Made by a program: the position numbers and the translations under genes
In this document: in pieces, positions 16,686 to 25,429 of the stretch
How the letters are laid out: the number at the start of each line of letters is the position of its first letter
How positions within the stretch are numbered: the stretch's first letter is position 1
Assembly: GCF_001663775.1 (NCBI RefSeq)
Contig: NZ_KV467169.1
Location: 1,249,053 to 1,313,052 of the forward strand
DNA length: 64,000 nucleotides
Reading direction: 5' to 3'
Source: Arthrobacter sp. B6
GTDB taxonomy: Bacteria > Actinomycetota > Actinomycetes > Actinomycetales > Micrococcaceae
The notes under the pieces: model-generated
The model's database searches: none
What the model was told of the DNA's origin: nothing
Seen by the model: the letters and a program-made list of their open reading frames with translations, nothing else

Positions 16686-17789
16686 ATGAAGCTGCGAGCC
16701 GCTCCGCAGGGTCCGCAAACGCGCCGTCTCCTCGCCGGTTTTTTCGCGGTGGTACTTGGTTCCGCAGCGGCCCTCACCGCCTGCACAGGCAGCCCGGATC
16801 CTGCCCCTTCGCCCAGCGTTTCCCTTGGTTCCGGCAGCCCCACCCCCAACACCTCCCCCGGTCCCGCTTCCCCTGAGGGCACCGGGACAGCCATGAGCAT
16901 TTCGCAGATCGTGGAGAACCTCTCCCCGTCTGTGGTCACCATCTTCACCGAACAGGGGCTGGGCAGCGGCGTCGTCTACTCCGAGGACGGCCTGATCCTC
17001 ACCAATGAGCACGTCATCCGCGGCGAAACCGAGGTTGAGGTGGCCTTCGCGGATGGCCAGCGCGTCGCCGGCACCGTCAGGGCCACCGACCCCGTGACCG
17101 ACCTCGCCCTCGTCCAGGCGGACCGGACAGGCCTGCCGAAGCCCACGTACCAGACCTCGCTGCCCAAGGTGGGTGAAGGGGCCGTTGTGCTGGGCTCGCC
17201 CCTGGGCTTTGAAAACACGGCCACGGCCGGGATCATCTCCGGCCTTCACCGCTCCATCCCCGGCTCGGCCCGGAACAGCCTGTCACTGATCGACCTGATC
17301 CAGACCGATGCGCCCATCAGCCCCGGCAACTCGGGCGGCGCCCTGATCAACATGCGCGGCGAGGTGGTGGGCATCAGCGAGGCCTATATTCCGCCGTCGT
17401 CCGGTGCTGTGGCACTGGGCTTTGCTATTCCGGCGGCCACAGCCGTCGAGGTTGCCGAGGAACTGCTGGCAGACGGCTCGGCAAAGCACGCCTATCTGGG
17501 GCTCACCCCGGGCGGACTGACCCGGCAGATCGCTGAGCAGCTGGGCACCGACGCGAGCACCGGCGTCGTGGTTCTGTCCGTTGACGGCGACGGGCCGGCC
17601 GGCACTGCCGGTATCCGCCCGGGAGACGTCCTGGAGTCAATGGAAGGCGTGGAACTCGCCGCCCCGGAGAAGCTGCTGGCGGAACTCAGGATCCGCAACC
17701 CGGGTGACACCGTGGGCTTCAAGGTCAAGCGCGGAAACGAGAGCCTGGACATCAAGGTAGACCTCATCGAAAGGCCAGCAGGCCCGTAA
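16686..17789 (+). CDS. HtrA/DegP-like trypsin-PDZ serine protease, lipoprotein
   Basis: 367 residues. Envelope quality-control protease. The start ATG 16686 (GGAGG 6 nt upstream) gives a lipoprotein signal: Arg-rich n-region, hydrophobic core and lipobox LTAC with Cys33. A Ser/Pro-rich linker follows. The trypsin-like domain shows His109 (LTNEHVI), Asp139 (VTDLALV) and Ser216 (GNSGGAL). One PDZ domain occupies about residues 275-365 (YLGLTPGGLT ... GIRPGDVLESMEGVEL). It is anchored outside the membrane. The longer frame from 16620 would hide the signal and is rejected. A rho-independent-type hairpin follows at 17842. Confidence 0.88.
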   Translation: MKLRAAPQGPQTRRLLAGFFAVVLGSAAALTACTGSPDPAPSPSVSLGSGSPTPNTSPGPASPEGTGTAMSISQIVENLSPSVVTIFTEQGLGSGVVYSEDGLILTNEHVIRGETEVEVAFADGQRVAGTVRATDPVTDLALVQADRTGLPKPTYQTSLPKVGEGAVVLGSPLGFENTATAGIISGLHRSIPGSARNSLSLIDLIQTDAPISPGNSGGALINMRGEVVGISEAYIPPSSGAVALGFAIPAATAVEVAEELLADGSAKHAYLGLTPGGLTRQIAEQLGTDASTGVVVLSVDGDGPAGTAGIRPGDVLESMEGVELAAPEKLLAELRIRNPGDTVGFKVKRGNESLDIKVDLIERPAGP

Positions 17790-17841
17790 GCCGAATCCGA
17801 GGGCTGCGCCCGCCGAGGACGCGAAGGCCAGGATTTACGAG

Positions 17842-17888
17842 GCAGGAGGGGAGCCCCCGTTCGCTGGGACGCCCCTCCTGCGGCTTTT
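17842..17888 (+). terminator. Rho-independent-type terminator after the HtrA gene
   Basis: Perfect 10-bp stem GCAGGAGGGG / CCCCTCCTGC with a 20-nt loop, followed by GGCTTTTGG. It lies between the convergent HtrA and VOC genes and could serve both. Confidence 0.7.
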
Positions 17889-17906
17889 GGGTACGTGTGG
17901 TGCAGG

Positions 17907-18317
17907 TCAGACCTGGTACTCGGCCTGCATGCTCCCCAAGGTCTCGTGGACGCACAGGATGTTGTGCTCCGTGTCCATGAACCAGGCGCACTTCTCCGAG
18001 TCGGTGGTGCAGATGTGGTTTTCGGTCCTAAGGTTAGGCAGGTCGTAATCCTGGAACCGGATGCCCCTGGCCTCCATGTCCTGCACGATCCGCTCAATGT
18101 CGCGCACCTCGAAGCTGAGGGCGGTGTGCTCGGAGTGCTTTCCGTCCGAGACCGGCAACAACTGCAGCATCGGGCCGCCGTCGGTACCCAGTAATTCGCT
18201 TCCATCGTCTGTCATTCCGCGGTGCGGGAGTCCCAGTTTTTCGGTGTAGAAACTACGGGCGCGCGCTGCATCATCGACTGGCAGGATGGTTGTGGCTGTG
18301 TTCAGGGCTAGGTTCAT
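17907..18317 (-). CDS. VOC (glyoxalase/bleomycin-resistance fold) family protein
   Basis: 136 residues with the paired beta-alpha-beta-beta-beta pattern: TTILPVDDAARARSFYTEKLGLP at the start, HTALSFEVRDIERIV in the middle and FMDTEHNILCVHE at the end. A metal-dependent lyase, isomerase or binding role is possible; the substrate is unknown. ATG 18317 is chosen because GGAGG lies upstream. In the leader, further upstream, is a 32-bp-period repeat like the one before ptrB. Confidence 0.75.
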   Translation of the reverse strand: MNLALNTATTILPVDDAARARSFYTEKLGLPHRGMTDDGSELLGTDGGPMLQLLPVSDGKHSEHTALSFEVRDIERIVQDMEARGIRFQDYDLPNLRTENHICTTDSEKCAWFMDTEHNILCVHETLGSMQAEYQV

Positions 18318-18376
18318 TTCGCCACCTCCTACGGAGGAAATTTTACGCCTCAGCGGCGCGGAAAGATCCTCAACCT

Positions 18377-18432
18377 TCTCCCACATCCTGCAGCCTTTTC
18401 CTCAGCGCTCTCCCACATCCTGCAGCCTTTTC
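18377..18432 (-). repeat. Two tandem 32-bp units upstream of the VOC gene
   Basis: A 24-bp segment (core CACATCCTGCAGCCTTTTC on the plus strand) occurs at 18377 and again at 18409, a 32-bp period. On the minus strand it reads GCAGGATGTGGGAGA, matching the GCAGGAnGTGAGAGA core of the array at 922-1008. In both places the array points towards the start of the next gene. Confidence 0.7.
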
Positions 18433-18466
18433 GCCAACCCTCCCTCGCTGCCTGCAGGGCGGGTGC

Positions 18467-18503
18467 CTGACCGTCCATGAGAAACTGGCCACTATGCCCA
18501 GCA
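18467..18503 (+). repeat. Degraded duplicate of the TetR (PaaR) leader and start
   Basis: The stretch from TGACCG through TGAGAAACTGGCCACTATG to CCCAGCAC repeats 15948-15986 with only a few substitutions, including the TetR start codon and its first residues (MPST). The frame then ends after 11 codons. It is a fragment, not a gene. Confidence 0.7.
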
Positions 18504-18570
18504 CAGCCAGCACGCCAGTTTCGAGGTAAATCCCATCTCCACTGACCTGATCTTCAGCAAACTGCGCCGG

Positions 18571-19851
18571 TTGTGGCCTCAGGTCCTCCCGGTCCGATGG
18601 GGACGGGTGTTGAACTCGCCCGCAGGCCTGCTCTGGGGCTATCTGCTCATCCACTTGGCCTTCCTCCTCTTTTCGCTCGCCTTTTCGCTGCGGGGAGCGG
18701 CCCTCGGCGACACCGCCATCTACCGCGACTGGATGCTTTCCGGCTTCAGCGACAATCCAACCGGCGGCCCCAGCGCATCGGTTTATCCCATCCTGGCAGT
18801 GGTGCCCATGGCATTGGCCGGCGCGGCCGGACCCGGGCTGTACTTCTCCGGGTGGGTCCTGATGGTCACCGTCCTCAACGGCCTGGCCATCGGCACGCTG
18901 ACCCAGTGGGGCCGCCGGCAGGAAGCGATCAGGGCAGCTTGGTGGTGGCTGGTGTTCCTGTCGGTACTCGGCTTCGTGGGGTTCTCACGCGTGGACGGTG
19001 TTACGGCCCCGATCGTTCTCATTGCCCTGGCATTTGGCGTGTCCGCGCCGTTCACCGCCGCTGTGCTTCTCAGCATTGGCACCTGGATCAAGGTCTGGCC
19101 GGCAGCGGTCCTGCTGGCGCTGTTCGCGGTGGGCAGGAACCGTGCGCGCCTGATGGCCGCCGGGATCGCGGTGACGGCACTAGCAGCGGGCCTCGCCGTC
19201 GTGATGGGCTGGCTCCCTAAACTGCTCAATTTCCTGACCCTGCAGGGCGACCGCGGCATGCAGCTCGAAGCCACCTTCAGCACTCCCTGGGTGTGGCTTT
19301 CGGTGCTGGGCGTCGAAGGTTCGCGGACCTACCTCAACGTGGGGATCGGATCCATGCAGGTGGACGGACCGGGAACGGAACTCATGTCCATCCTGATGCA
19401 ACCGCTGCTTCTCCTGGCCGCCTTTACGGTTGCCGGCTTGATTTTCTGGGCCCTTCACAACGGCAAGCAAATGGGCGGCGCGGACCGGACCGAACTGCTG
19501 CTCATGGGATCGCTGAGCCTGGCCACCGCATTCATCGTGTTCAACAAGGTGGGCTCGCCGCAGTTCGTCCTGTGGCTGGGTCCGGCAGTAGCGGCGGGAC
19601 TGGCGTACAACTGGAAGGAGTGGCGTGTTCCGGCGGCCTTGGTGATGATCATCGCCGTCGCCACCTTTGTTGTCTTTCCGGTGCTGTTCAACCCGCTCAG
19701 CAACAACCATCCCCTTGCAGTGCTGGTGCTGACCATCCGCAACCTCCTGCTGATGGTGCTCCTGTACTGGTCGGCGCGGCGGCTTTATGCCTTGGGGAAG
19801 GGCGTTCCCGCGGAAGTGCCCAAGGCCCCAGCCCAAGTAGGTAGCAGTTAA
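18571..19851 (+). CDS. Polytopic GT87-like (DUF2029) glycosyltransferase
   Basis: About 426 residues with roughly ten hydrophobic segments. It has the acidic loop GDTAIYRDWM after the first membrane helix, and GTWIKVWPAAVLLALF, features seen in polyprenol-phosphate-mannose-dependent (GT-C, GT87) transferases of actinobacteria. The start is uncertain. TTG 18571 has no ribosome-binding site, whereas the reading frame stays open upstream and ISTDLIFSKLRRL looks coding. GAGG at 18523 is spaced for an ATC codon at 18535, so a mutated start is possible. The last codons and TAA lie in a family B palindrome. Confidence 0.65.
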   Translation: MWPQVLPVRWGRVLNSPAGLLWGYLLIHLAFLLFSLAFSLRGAALGDTAIYRDWMLSGFSDNPTGGPSASVYPILAVVPMALAGAAGPGLYFSGWVLMVTVLNGLAIGTLTQWGRRQEAIRAAWWWLVFLSVLGFVGFSRVDGVTAPIVLIALAFGVSAPFTAAVLLSIGTWIKVWPAAVLLALFAVGRNRARLMAAGIAVTALAAGLAVVMGWLPKLLNFLTLQGDRGMQLEATFSTPWVWLSVLGVEGSRTYLNVGIGSMQVDGPGTELMSILMQPLLLLAAFTVAGLIFWALHNGKQMGGADRTELLLMGSLSLATAFIVFNKVGSPQFVLWLGPAVAAGLAYNWKEWRVPAALVMIIAVATFVVFPVLFNPLSNNHPLAVLVLTIRNLLLMVLLYWSARRLYALGKGVPAEVPKAPAQVGSS

Positions 19852-19897
19852 TGTCGTTTTGAGGGCTCATAACGACATTAAGTGCGACCTACTTGGG
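19832..19897. repeat. Family B 66-bp palindrome, copy 2
   Basis: Same length and layout as the other copies, but the inner arms read GTTAATGTCG and CGACATTAAG instead of GCAGATGTCG and CGACATCTGC. The change on one side is matched on the other, which keeps pairing. It supplies the last residues (QVGSS) and stop codon of the GT87-like gene and lies before the 3' end of paaZ, so it probably acts as a two-way terminator. Confidence 0.9.
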
Positions 19898-19928
19898 CTG
19901 GGAGACCGAGAGCGTCCGGCGGAGGAAG

Positions 19929-22037
19929 TTACTTTTCCACGAGGGTGAGGACGTCGTAGGTGGCTACGACCTCGTCGTCCTGGTTGGTCAGGACCGCGTC
20001 CCAGGCCACCTCGCCGTACTCGTCGGTCTCCCGCGGGGTGATCTTCTTGGCAGTGAGGGTCACGCGGATGGAATCGCCGGCGGCAACAGGGGTGATGAAG
20101 CGCAGGTTCTCCAGCCCGTAGTTGGCCAGGACCGGGCCGGGAGCAGGCTCCACGAACAGTCCGGCACCCCAGGCCAGCAGCAGGTAGCCGTGCGCCACGA
20201 TGCCCGGGAAGAACGGGTTGGCCTCCGCGGCTTCCTGGTTGGTGTGGGCATAGAAGGTGTCCCCTGTGGAGTTGGCGAACGCCGTGATGTCCTCGAGGGT
20301 GACCTGGCGCAGGTCGGAGCGGACGGCGTCGCCGATGTTCAGCGTCTCCAGTGACTTCCGGAACGGGTGGGTCCCCTCGGTGTCCACGGTGAAGTTGCGG
20401 TCTGAGCCTGCGTGCCAGACACCTGTGACGGCAGTGAGCATGTTGGGCGAGCCCTGGATGGCGGTGCGCTGCATATGGTGCATCACCGAACGGATGCCGC
20501 CCAGCTCCTCGCCGCCGCCGGCCCGGCCGGGGCCGCCGTGGACCAGGTGCGGGACCGGGGAACCGTGGCCGGTGGAGCTGCGGGCGTCCTCGCGGTTGAG
20601 CATGAGGACCCGCCCGTGGTGCGCGGCGATGCCCATCACGAGCTCCTGCGCCACGGCCGGATCGTTGGTGCAGACGGTGGCCACCAGGGAGCCGCCGCCC
20701 CGGGCGGCGAGGCGGACGGCGTCGGCGAGGTCCTCATACGCGATCACCGAGGTCACGGGACCGAAGGCCTCCAGCGAGTGGATCGCCTCCGTTTCCGGGT
20801 CGTCCCAGCTCAGCAGCACCGGCGACATAAACGCGCCGCCCTCCACCACGCCGGTGGAACCGTCCGCGGACGTGACCGACGGCGAATCGAGCGTTCCGTA
20901 CGCAAGCTCACCGCCGGCGTCGAGCATGGACTGCACGGCGGCCCGCACATCGGCGAGCTGCTCGACGGACGCCAGCGCGCCCATGGTGACGCCCTCGGCG
21001 CGCGGGTCGCCCAGGACCACACGCTCCTGGATCCGCTTGCCGACGGCGGCACTGACGGCGGGCACCAGCGCCCGCGGGACGATGGTCCGGCGGATCGATG
21101 TGCACTTCTGGCCGGCCTTGACGGTCATTTCGGTGACCACAGACTTGATGAAGGCGTCGAACTCGGGCGTGCCTTCCACTGCGTCAGGGCCGAGGATGGC
21201 GGCGTTGAGGGAGTCGGTCTCGGAGGTGAAGCGCACTCCGCCCTGGACAACGTTGGGGTGGGACTTCAGCGACAACGCCGTGGAGGCTGAGCCGGTGAAA
21301 GCCACCAGGTCGCGGTAGTCCAGTACGTCCAGAAGGCCCCGGACCGAGCCGGAGATGAGCTGCAGCGAGCCCTTGGGCAGGATGTTGGATTCGATGATCG
21401 CCTTCACCACCGCCGCGGCCACGTATCCGGTGGGAGTAGCGGGCTTGACGATCGTGGGAACCCCCGCGATGAAGGCGGGCGCGAGCTTCTCCAGCATCCC
21501 CCACACGGGGAAGTTGAACGCGTTGATCTGGACGGCCACACCGGGAATGCGCGTGTAGATGTGCTCGCCCACAAACGACCCGTCCTTGGACAGCGCCTCC
21601 ATGGGACCGTCCACCACTACCTGGGAATTGGGCAGCTCGCGCCGGCCCTTGGAACCGAAAGTGAACAGGACGCCGATGCCGCCGTCGATGTCGATCATCG
21701 AATCGATCTTGGTGGCGCCGGTCTGGGCGGAAAAAGTGTAGAAGTGCTCGCGGCGGGCGTTCAGGTACTGCGCCAGCTCCTTGAGCTTGAGCGCGCGCTG
21801 ATGGAACGTCAGCTTGCCCAGTTCCGCCTGGCCGACAGTGCGGCCGTAATCCACGACGGCGGCAAGGTCCAGGCCGTCGGTGCTCACCTTGGCCAGGACT
21901 TCGCCGGTGCTCGCGTCCCGCACGGGGACGGCGGACGCGGTCGAACCGGCGTCGGGAGTCCACCAGGAGTCCTGCACAAAACTGGGGACGGTCTCTACGG
22001 TGTCGACAGTGGCTTCAGCTGTTGCGGTGGTGGTCAT
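19929..22037 (-). CDS. paaZ: Bifunctional oxepin-CoA hydrolase / 3-oxo-5,6-dehydrosuberyl-CoA semialdehyde dehydrogenase
   Basis: 702 residues, the full fusion length. The N-terminal aldehyde dehydrogenase domain (about residues 1-530) carries Cys312 in KAGQKCTSIRR and the NAFNFPVWGMLEKLAPA cofactor-region motif. The C-terminal MaoC/hotdog hydratase domain (about 550-702) carries DTFYAHTNQEAAEANPFFPGIVAHGYLL. It opens the oxepin ring and oxidises the semialdehyde in phenylacetate degradation. ATG 22037 has GGAAGGA 10 nt upstream. It diverges from a thioesterase gene across a PaaR-type palindrome. Confidence 0.95.
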   Translation of the reverse strand: MTTTATAEATVDTVETVPSFVQDSWWTPDAGSTASAVPVRDASTGEVLAKVSTDGLDLAAVVDYGRTVGQAELGKLTFHQRALKLKELAQYLNARREHFYTFSAQTGATKIDSMIDIDGGIGVLFTFGSKGRRELPNSQVVVDGPMEALSKDGSFVGEHIYTRIPGVAVQINAFNFPVWGMLEKLAPAFIAGVPTIVKPATPTGYVAAAVVKAIIESNILPKGSLQLISGSVRGLLDVLDYRDLVAFTGSASTALSLKSHPNVVQGGVRFTSETDSLNAAILGPDAVEGTPEFDAFIKSVVTEMTVKAGQKCTSIRRTIVPRALVPAVSAAVGKRIQERVVLGDPRAEGVTMGALASVEQLADVRAAVQSMLDAGGELAYGTLDSPSVTSADGSTGVVEGGAFMSPVLLSWDDPETEAIHSLEAFGPVTSVIAYEDLADAVRLAARGGGSLVATVCTNDPAVAQELVMGIAAHHGRVLMLNREDARSSTGHGSPVPHLVHGGPGRAGGGEELGGIRSVMHHMQRTAIQGSPNMLTAVTGVWHAGSDRNFTVDTEGTHPFRKSLETLNIGDAVRSDLRQVTLEDITAFANSTGDTFYAHTNQEAAEANPFFPGIVAHGYLLLAWGAGLFVEPAPGPVLANYGLENLRFITPVAAGDSIRVTLTAKKITPRETDEYGEVAWDAVLTNQDDEVVATYDVLTLVEK

Positions 22038-22086
22038 CGTTGACGGGTCCTTCCAACACGGGGACAAACAAAAGCGGCCAGAGCAT

Positions 22087-22108
22087 TACTGACCGTCCGT
22101 TCGGTAAT
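22087..22108. promoter_or_regulatory. Putative PaaR operator between paaZ and the thioesterase gene
   Basis: Halves TTACTGACCG and CGTTCGGTAA around TC form a 22-bp near-perfect palindrome in a 136-bp divergent promoter region, so one site can control both genes. It is one of the two best matches to the shared consensus. Confidence 0.75.
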
Positions 22109-22173
22109 ATATCTACAGTACATGAATGTCCCATGCCGCACACTAGAACTTCAGCGACTTATTAGGAGAACCC

Positions 22174-22620
22174 ATGACCGCCCCATCCCAGGACAGCACC
22201 GCCTCAGCCCCGGAAGTGACTGACGCCGCACTCTGGAAGATCACCCTGGGCGAGCTCGACGAGAAGATGGGCGTCAAGATCGTGGAGGAATCCGTGCAGC
22301 GTGTGGTGGCCACCATGCCGGTGGAGGGCAACAGGCAGTCATTCGGCCTGCTTCACGGCGGCGCGTCCCTGGCGGTGGGCGAGGCCGTGGGATCCTGGGC
22401 AGCGGTCATCCACGCCAGCACGCTGGGCAAGACGGCTGTGGGTGTGGATGTCTCCGCCACGCACCACCGCTCCGCCCGCGACGGCCAGATTGTCATCACG
22501 GCCACCCCCATCCACCTGGGCGGCACGCTGACCACGCATGAAGTGCTGATCACCAACGGCGCCGGCCAGCGGCTGTGCACCATGCGCATCACCAACCTGC
22601 TGATGAACCGGAAGAAGTAG
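22174..22620 (+). CDS. Hotdog-fold acyl-CoA thioesterase (PaaI/DHNA-CoA type)
   Basis: 148 residues. FGLLHGGASLAVGEAVGSWAA is the hotdog helix motif with the Glu typical of the 4-hydroxybenzoyl-CoA/DHNA-CoA thioesterase branch (HGG..xxE). VGVDVSATHHRSARDG and the final MRITNLLMNRKK complete the fold. GGAG lies upstream of the ATG. It is controlled from the same divergent region as paaZ, which suggests a role in CoA-ester removal in phenylacetate degradation. A menaquinone (DHNA-CoA) role is also possible, because menB, menE and menA are in the window. Confidence 0.75.
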   Translation: MTAPSQDSTASAPEVTDAALWKITLGELDEKMGVKIVEESVQRVVATMPVEGNRQSFGLLHGGASLAVGEAVGSWAAVIHASTLGKTAVGVDVSATHHRSARDGQIVITATPIHLGGTLTTHEVLITNGAGQRLCTMRITNLLMNRKK

Positions 22621-22628
22621 CCCCTTCG

Positions 22629-22694
22629 CCCAACTGGGTAGCAGCAGATGTCGCTTTGAGCCCTCATACCGACATCTGCTGCTACCTAGTTGGG
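22629..22694. repeat. Family B 66-bp palindrome, copy 3
   Basis: 25-bp arms (CCCAACTGGGTAGCAG at left, CTGCTACCTAGTTGGG at right) around a 16-nt centre. It lies between the convergent thioesterase and S1 protease genes and contains the protease stop codon (22686-22688), so it probably works as a bidirectional terminator. Confidence 0.9.
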
Positions 22695-24683
22695 ATGCCT
22701 GTTCCGGCGGCGGACCAGCAGCACCAGGACGCCGACGGCGATGGCCGCCACGGCTGCGCAGGCTGCGGTCAGCACGCCATCAGCCCCGGTGGTGGCCAGC
22801 TTCGTGCTCGCCAGGTTTCCGGCGGGGAGGTTTCGGTCCGTGCGGCTCGGGGCAGGGGGCTCGACGACGGTCGCGGACCCTGCCGGGGCCACGGTACTGG
22901 GCGTGAGCGGGGCCTGCGCCGCTGGCAGCACCGGCACCGGCTCCGGTTCCGGTTCGGTTACCGGAGGCTGCGGCTCCACAGGTCCGGTGCCCGCCAGGGC
23001 AAATTCGAAGTCGCTTGCCCCGGACGCGCTGAACCCGTTCACCGTTTCGGCGGTGAAGCTGAGCGCCCCGGAAACGGCTTCGGTGGCAGCTTCCGGAGCC
23101 GTGAACTGCCAGTTCCCCGCACTGTCGACGGGCACGTAGAACGGTGCCTGCCCGGTAACGGTGATCCGGACGGTGGACCCGGCAGCCAGGGCAGAGGCAG
23201 GGGCTGCCGGCACGTTCCCGGCGATAGTTTGTCCGGGCTCATACATCCCTCCGGGTGCTGGCGATGTCACTGCCGGCCTGTTGAGGAAGACTTCAAGCTG
23301 GTAGTCGGGCAGGACTGCCATGGCATCGTCCAGGGTGGCAGCGACCGCGAAGTTCACCGGCGCACCGGCGCCCTCGCCGGCAGCGTGGATACCCACCGCA
23401 TAGTTGCCGCTGAGCCAGGGCCCACCGGAGTCGCCGCCGCTGGACTGGACCGCGAACGAGAGGAACCCGCTGAACGCCCTCAGGTCCAGGGGATTCCCGG
23501 AGCGGCCCTGGACCACGTAGATGCCCACCTCGTCGATCGTTCCGCAGGACCATGCGGAGGTCCGGCCGGACCGGCACACCGGCTGCCCCTCCACAGGAGC
23601 CGCGGTGCCGATGATTTTGACGTCGGGACCGGCTTCCGACGGATCGCTCCAGGTACTGGCGGCGGGCTGCGGTTCAAGGCCGGCAGCTATCGAACCGATC
23701 ACGGCGACGTCGGTCCCCACGTTGCCGGGGTTGTCCTCGTCCCCCAGGATGCTGCTGTTGCCTGGGCCACCGAACTGGCTGAACCCAAATGTCCCCAGCG
23801 GCTCCGCGGGCGTCCAGATCGGAAATTCCAGGCTGGCCTGCTGCGCTTCACCGTCATTCGAACAGTGCCCCGCGGTGAGGACCGAGGGCAGGCCGGCGGG
23901 GTCGAACGCCGAAAACCCGGTGGAACAGACTTCCCAGGTGTCGGCGATGTAGCCCTGGCCGCCCATCAGGTCCGCTTCCGGCGCCAGGTCCGTGCCGGCG
24001 TCGAGCTCCACATTGGCGAACCGGGCCACGAAGTCCTCGGCGGACACCTTCCCTACACCCGCCGCCGGGACGTCCGGGGCTGCAGGCGTGGTGCTCCGGG
24101 TGGTCGATTCCGAGGCGTTCCTTCCGCCCGTGCGGATGACAAACTTGCCGTCAGACTTCGCCACGGCCTGGAGACCCCGGGGGCCCACCTCCCGGACATA
24201 AGCCTCGAAAAGCTGCTGCGTGCTGACCGCCAGTTCCGCCCCGTGCGCGCCCTCAGCGGCCACCGGGGCAGGTGGCTCGAGTGTCAACGCGGGGCTGGTG
24301 GCGGCGAGCTCCGCGATCCGTTCCGCCAGCTCCGGCCCGGAGCCGCTGACCAGGATGCGGCCGTCCTGCAGGCGGCCGTCCTGCACGCGCGTTCCGGTGT
24401 AGCCGGGGACGCTCCGCAGCGCCTCGGCGATCCCTGCGGCCTGCCTGCCAAGCTCAGCTGCCGCGTTGAACTCCCCGGGCGTGAGGTCCAGGTCGCGGGA
24501 TACGGCGTCCGCCAAGCCCGCGTCGCTGACGCCCGTACCTGGACGTGGGTCGGAACGGAGTCCATCACCCACCGAAGCTTGGGCAGGGGGAGGTTCCGTG
24601 GATTCCGCGGACGCCGGGACAGCCGCCATCACCGAACCCAGCAATATACACGCCGCCGCACCAACCGCAAAAATTCGCTTCAT
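22686..24683 (-). CDS. Secreted S1 serine protease with LAxTG wall-anchor signal
   Basis: 665 residues. A Sec signal peptide (cleavage after ASA, about residue 26) and an alpha-lytic-type propeptide region (to about 210) come first. The chymotrypsin-like domain has His273 (LTAGHCS), Asp325 (GTDVAVIG) and Ser419 (GGDSGGPW), with cysteines placed for disulfides. A beta-sandwich-like domain (about 455-570) and a Pro/Glu-rich spacer follow. The C-terminus holds LATTG at residue 629, a hydrophobic helix and RRRNRH, a class E sortase signal. It lies 26 nt after the tyrosine phosphatase gene. The stop is inside a family B palindrome. Confidence 0.88.
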   Translation of the reverse strand: MKRIFAVGAAACILLGSVMAAVPASAESTEPPPAQASVGDGLRSDPRPGTGVSDAGLADAVSRDLDLTPGEFNAAAELGRQAAGIAEALRSVPGYTGTRVQDGRLQDGRILVSGSGPELAERIAELAATSPALTLEPPAPVAAEGAHGAELAVSTQQLFEAYVREVGPRGLQAVAKSDGKFVIRTGGRNASESTTRSTTPAAPDVPAAGVGKVSAEDFVARFANVELDAGTDLAPEADLMGGQGYIADTWEVCSTGFSAFDPAGLPSVLTAGHCSNDGEAQQASLEFPIWTPAEPLGTFGFSQFGGPGNSSILGDEDNPGNVGTDVAVIGSIAAGLEPQPAASTWSDPSEAGPDVKIIGTAAPVEGQPVCRSGRTSAWSCGTIDEVGIYVVQGRSGNPLDLRAFSGFLSFAVQSSGGDSGGPWLSGNYAVGIHAAGEGAGAPVNFAVAATLDDAMAVLPDYQLEVFLNRPAVTSPAPGGMYEPGQTIAGNVPAAPASALAAGSTVRITVTGQAPFYVPVDSAGNWQFTAPEAATEAVSGALSFTAETVNGFSASGASDFEFALAGTGPVEPQPPVTEPEPEPVPVLPAAQAPLTPSTVAPAGSATVVEPPAPSRTDRNLPAGNLASTKLATTGADGVLTAACAAVAAIAVGVLVLLVRRRNRHPN

Positions 24684-24709
24684 CCCAGCCCCCCAAACTG
24701 GTCAAGATC

Positions 24710-25429
24710 CTATTGAACCACCGTGGTGCCGAGCAAGGACCGGACTGCGTGGAGTTCGGCGTCGGTCAGGCCATGCCGCAGCAGGAAGGTTCCCGTGTCG
24801 AGTTCCCGGACGAACGCAACCACGGTGCGGCCGCGCTCTTCCAGCAGGGGCGCCAGTTCGGCTTCCTCGACGTACCGTTCGCGCGCATGCGGCGGCCCGT
24901 GGGTGCGGTAGCGCTCGTTGATGGCACGGGCAGCCCGGGCATAGCCGTTGGCGATCCGGTCATCAGAATCACCTGCGAGATCCTGCAGCATGGCCCCCAC
25001 CATGCCGCTGCGGTCCCTGCCGGCAGCACAGTGGACCACCACCCCGCCCGCCGGCGCGCCCTGGGCGACAGCACGGAAGACGGCGACGATGCTTTCCGGA
25101 AACAGCCGGACGTTGTGGACGTAGTGGGCGGGGTCGTTCAGGTACGGTCCGCACAGTTCCGTGAACCGCGGGTGGTCCGGTTCTTCGGTGGGCGCGGACA
25201 CGATCCGCAGGCCGGACCAGGCCTGTTCGGTGACGGCCGGATCGGTGTCCCGGCGCCGCGCTTCACGGGAGTTACGGAGGTCCACCACGGTGCGGACGCC
25301 GTCGTCGTACGCCTGCCGCCAGCCGGCCTCCGTGAGCCATTCGCGGCGGCCCATCCGGTAGACGCCGCCGGCCACGTGCCAGGCGTTCACAGCCCCGTCC
25401 CAGTCCACCGGGCCCCCAGGTTTGTCCAT
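24710..25429 (-). CDS. Tyrosine/phosphoinositide phosphatase, PtpB-like
   Basis: About 239 residues. The signature HCAAGRDRSG gives the C-x5-R loop with Cys134 and Arg140, and the charged residues inside the loop resemble the M. tuberculosis PtpB-like branch. The N-terminal NAWHVAGGVYRMGRREWLTEAGW and VRTVVDLRNSREARR match the same family. It is probably cytosolic or exported without a standard signal. The start is uncertain: ATG 25429 and ATG 25447 both lack a good ribosome-binding site. It precedes the S1 protease gene in the same direction. Confidence 0.8.
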   Translation of the reverse strand: MDKPGGPVDWDGAVNAWHVAGGVYRMGRREWLTEAGWRQAYDDGVRTVVDLRNSREARRRDTDPAVTEQAWSGLRIVSAPTEEPDHPRFTELCGPYLNDPAHYVHNVRLFPESIVAVFRAVAQGAPAGGVVVHCAAGRDRSGMVGAMLQDLAGDSDDRIANGYARAARAINERYRTHGPPHARERYVEEAELAPLLEERGRTVVAFVRELDTGTFLLRHGLTDAELHAVRSLLGTTVVQ

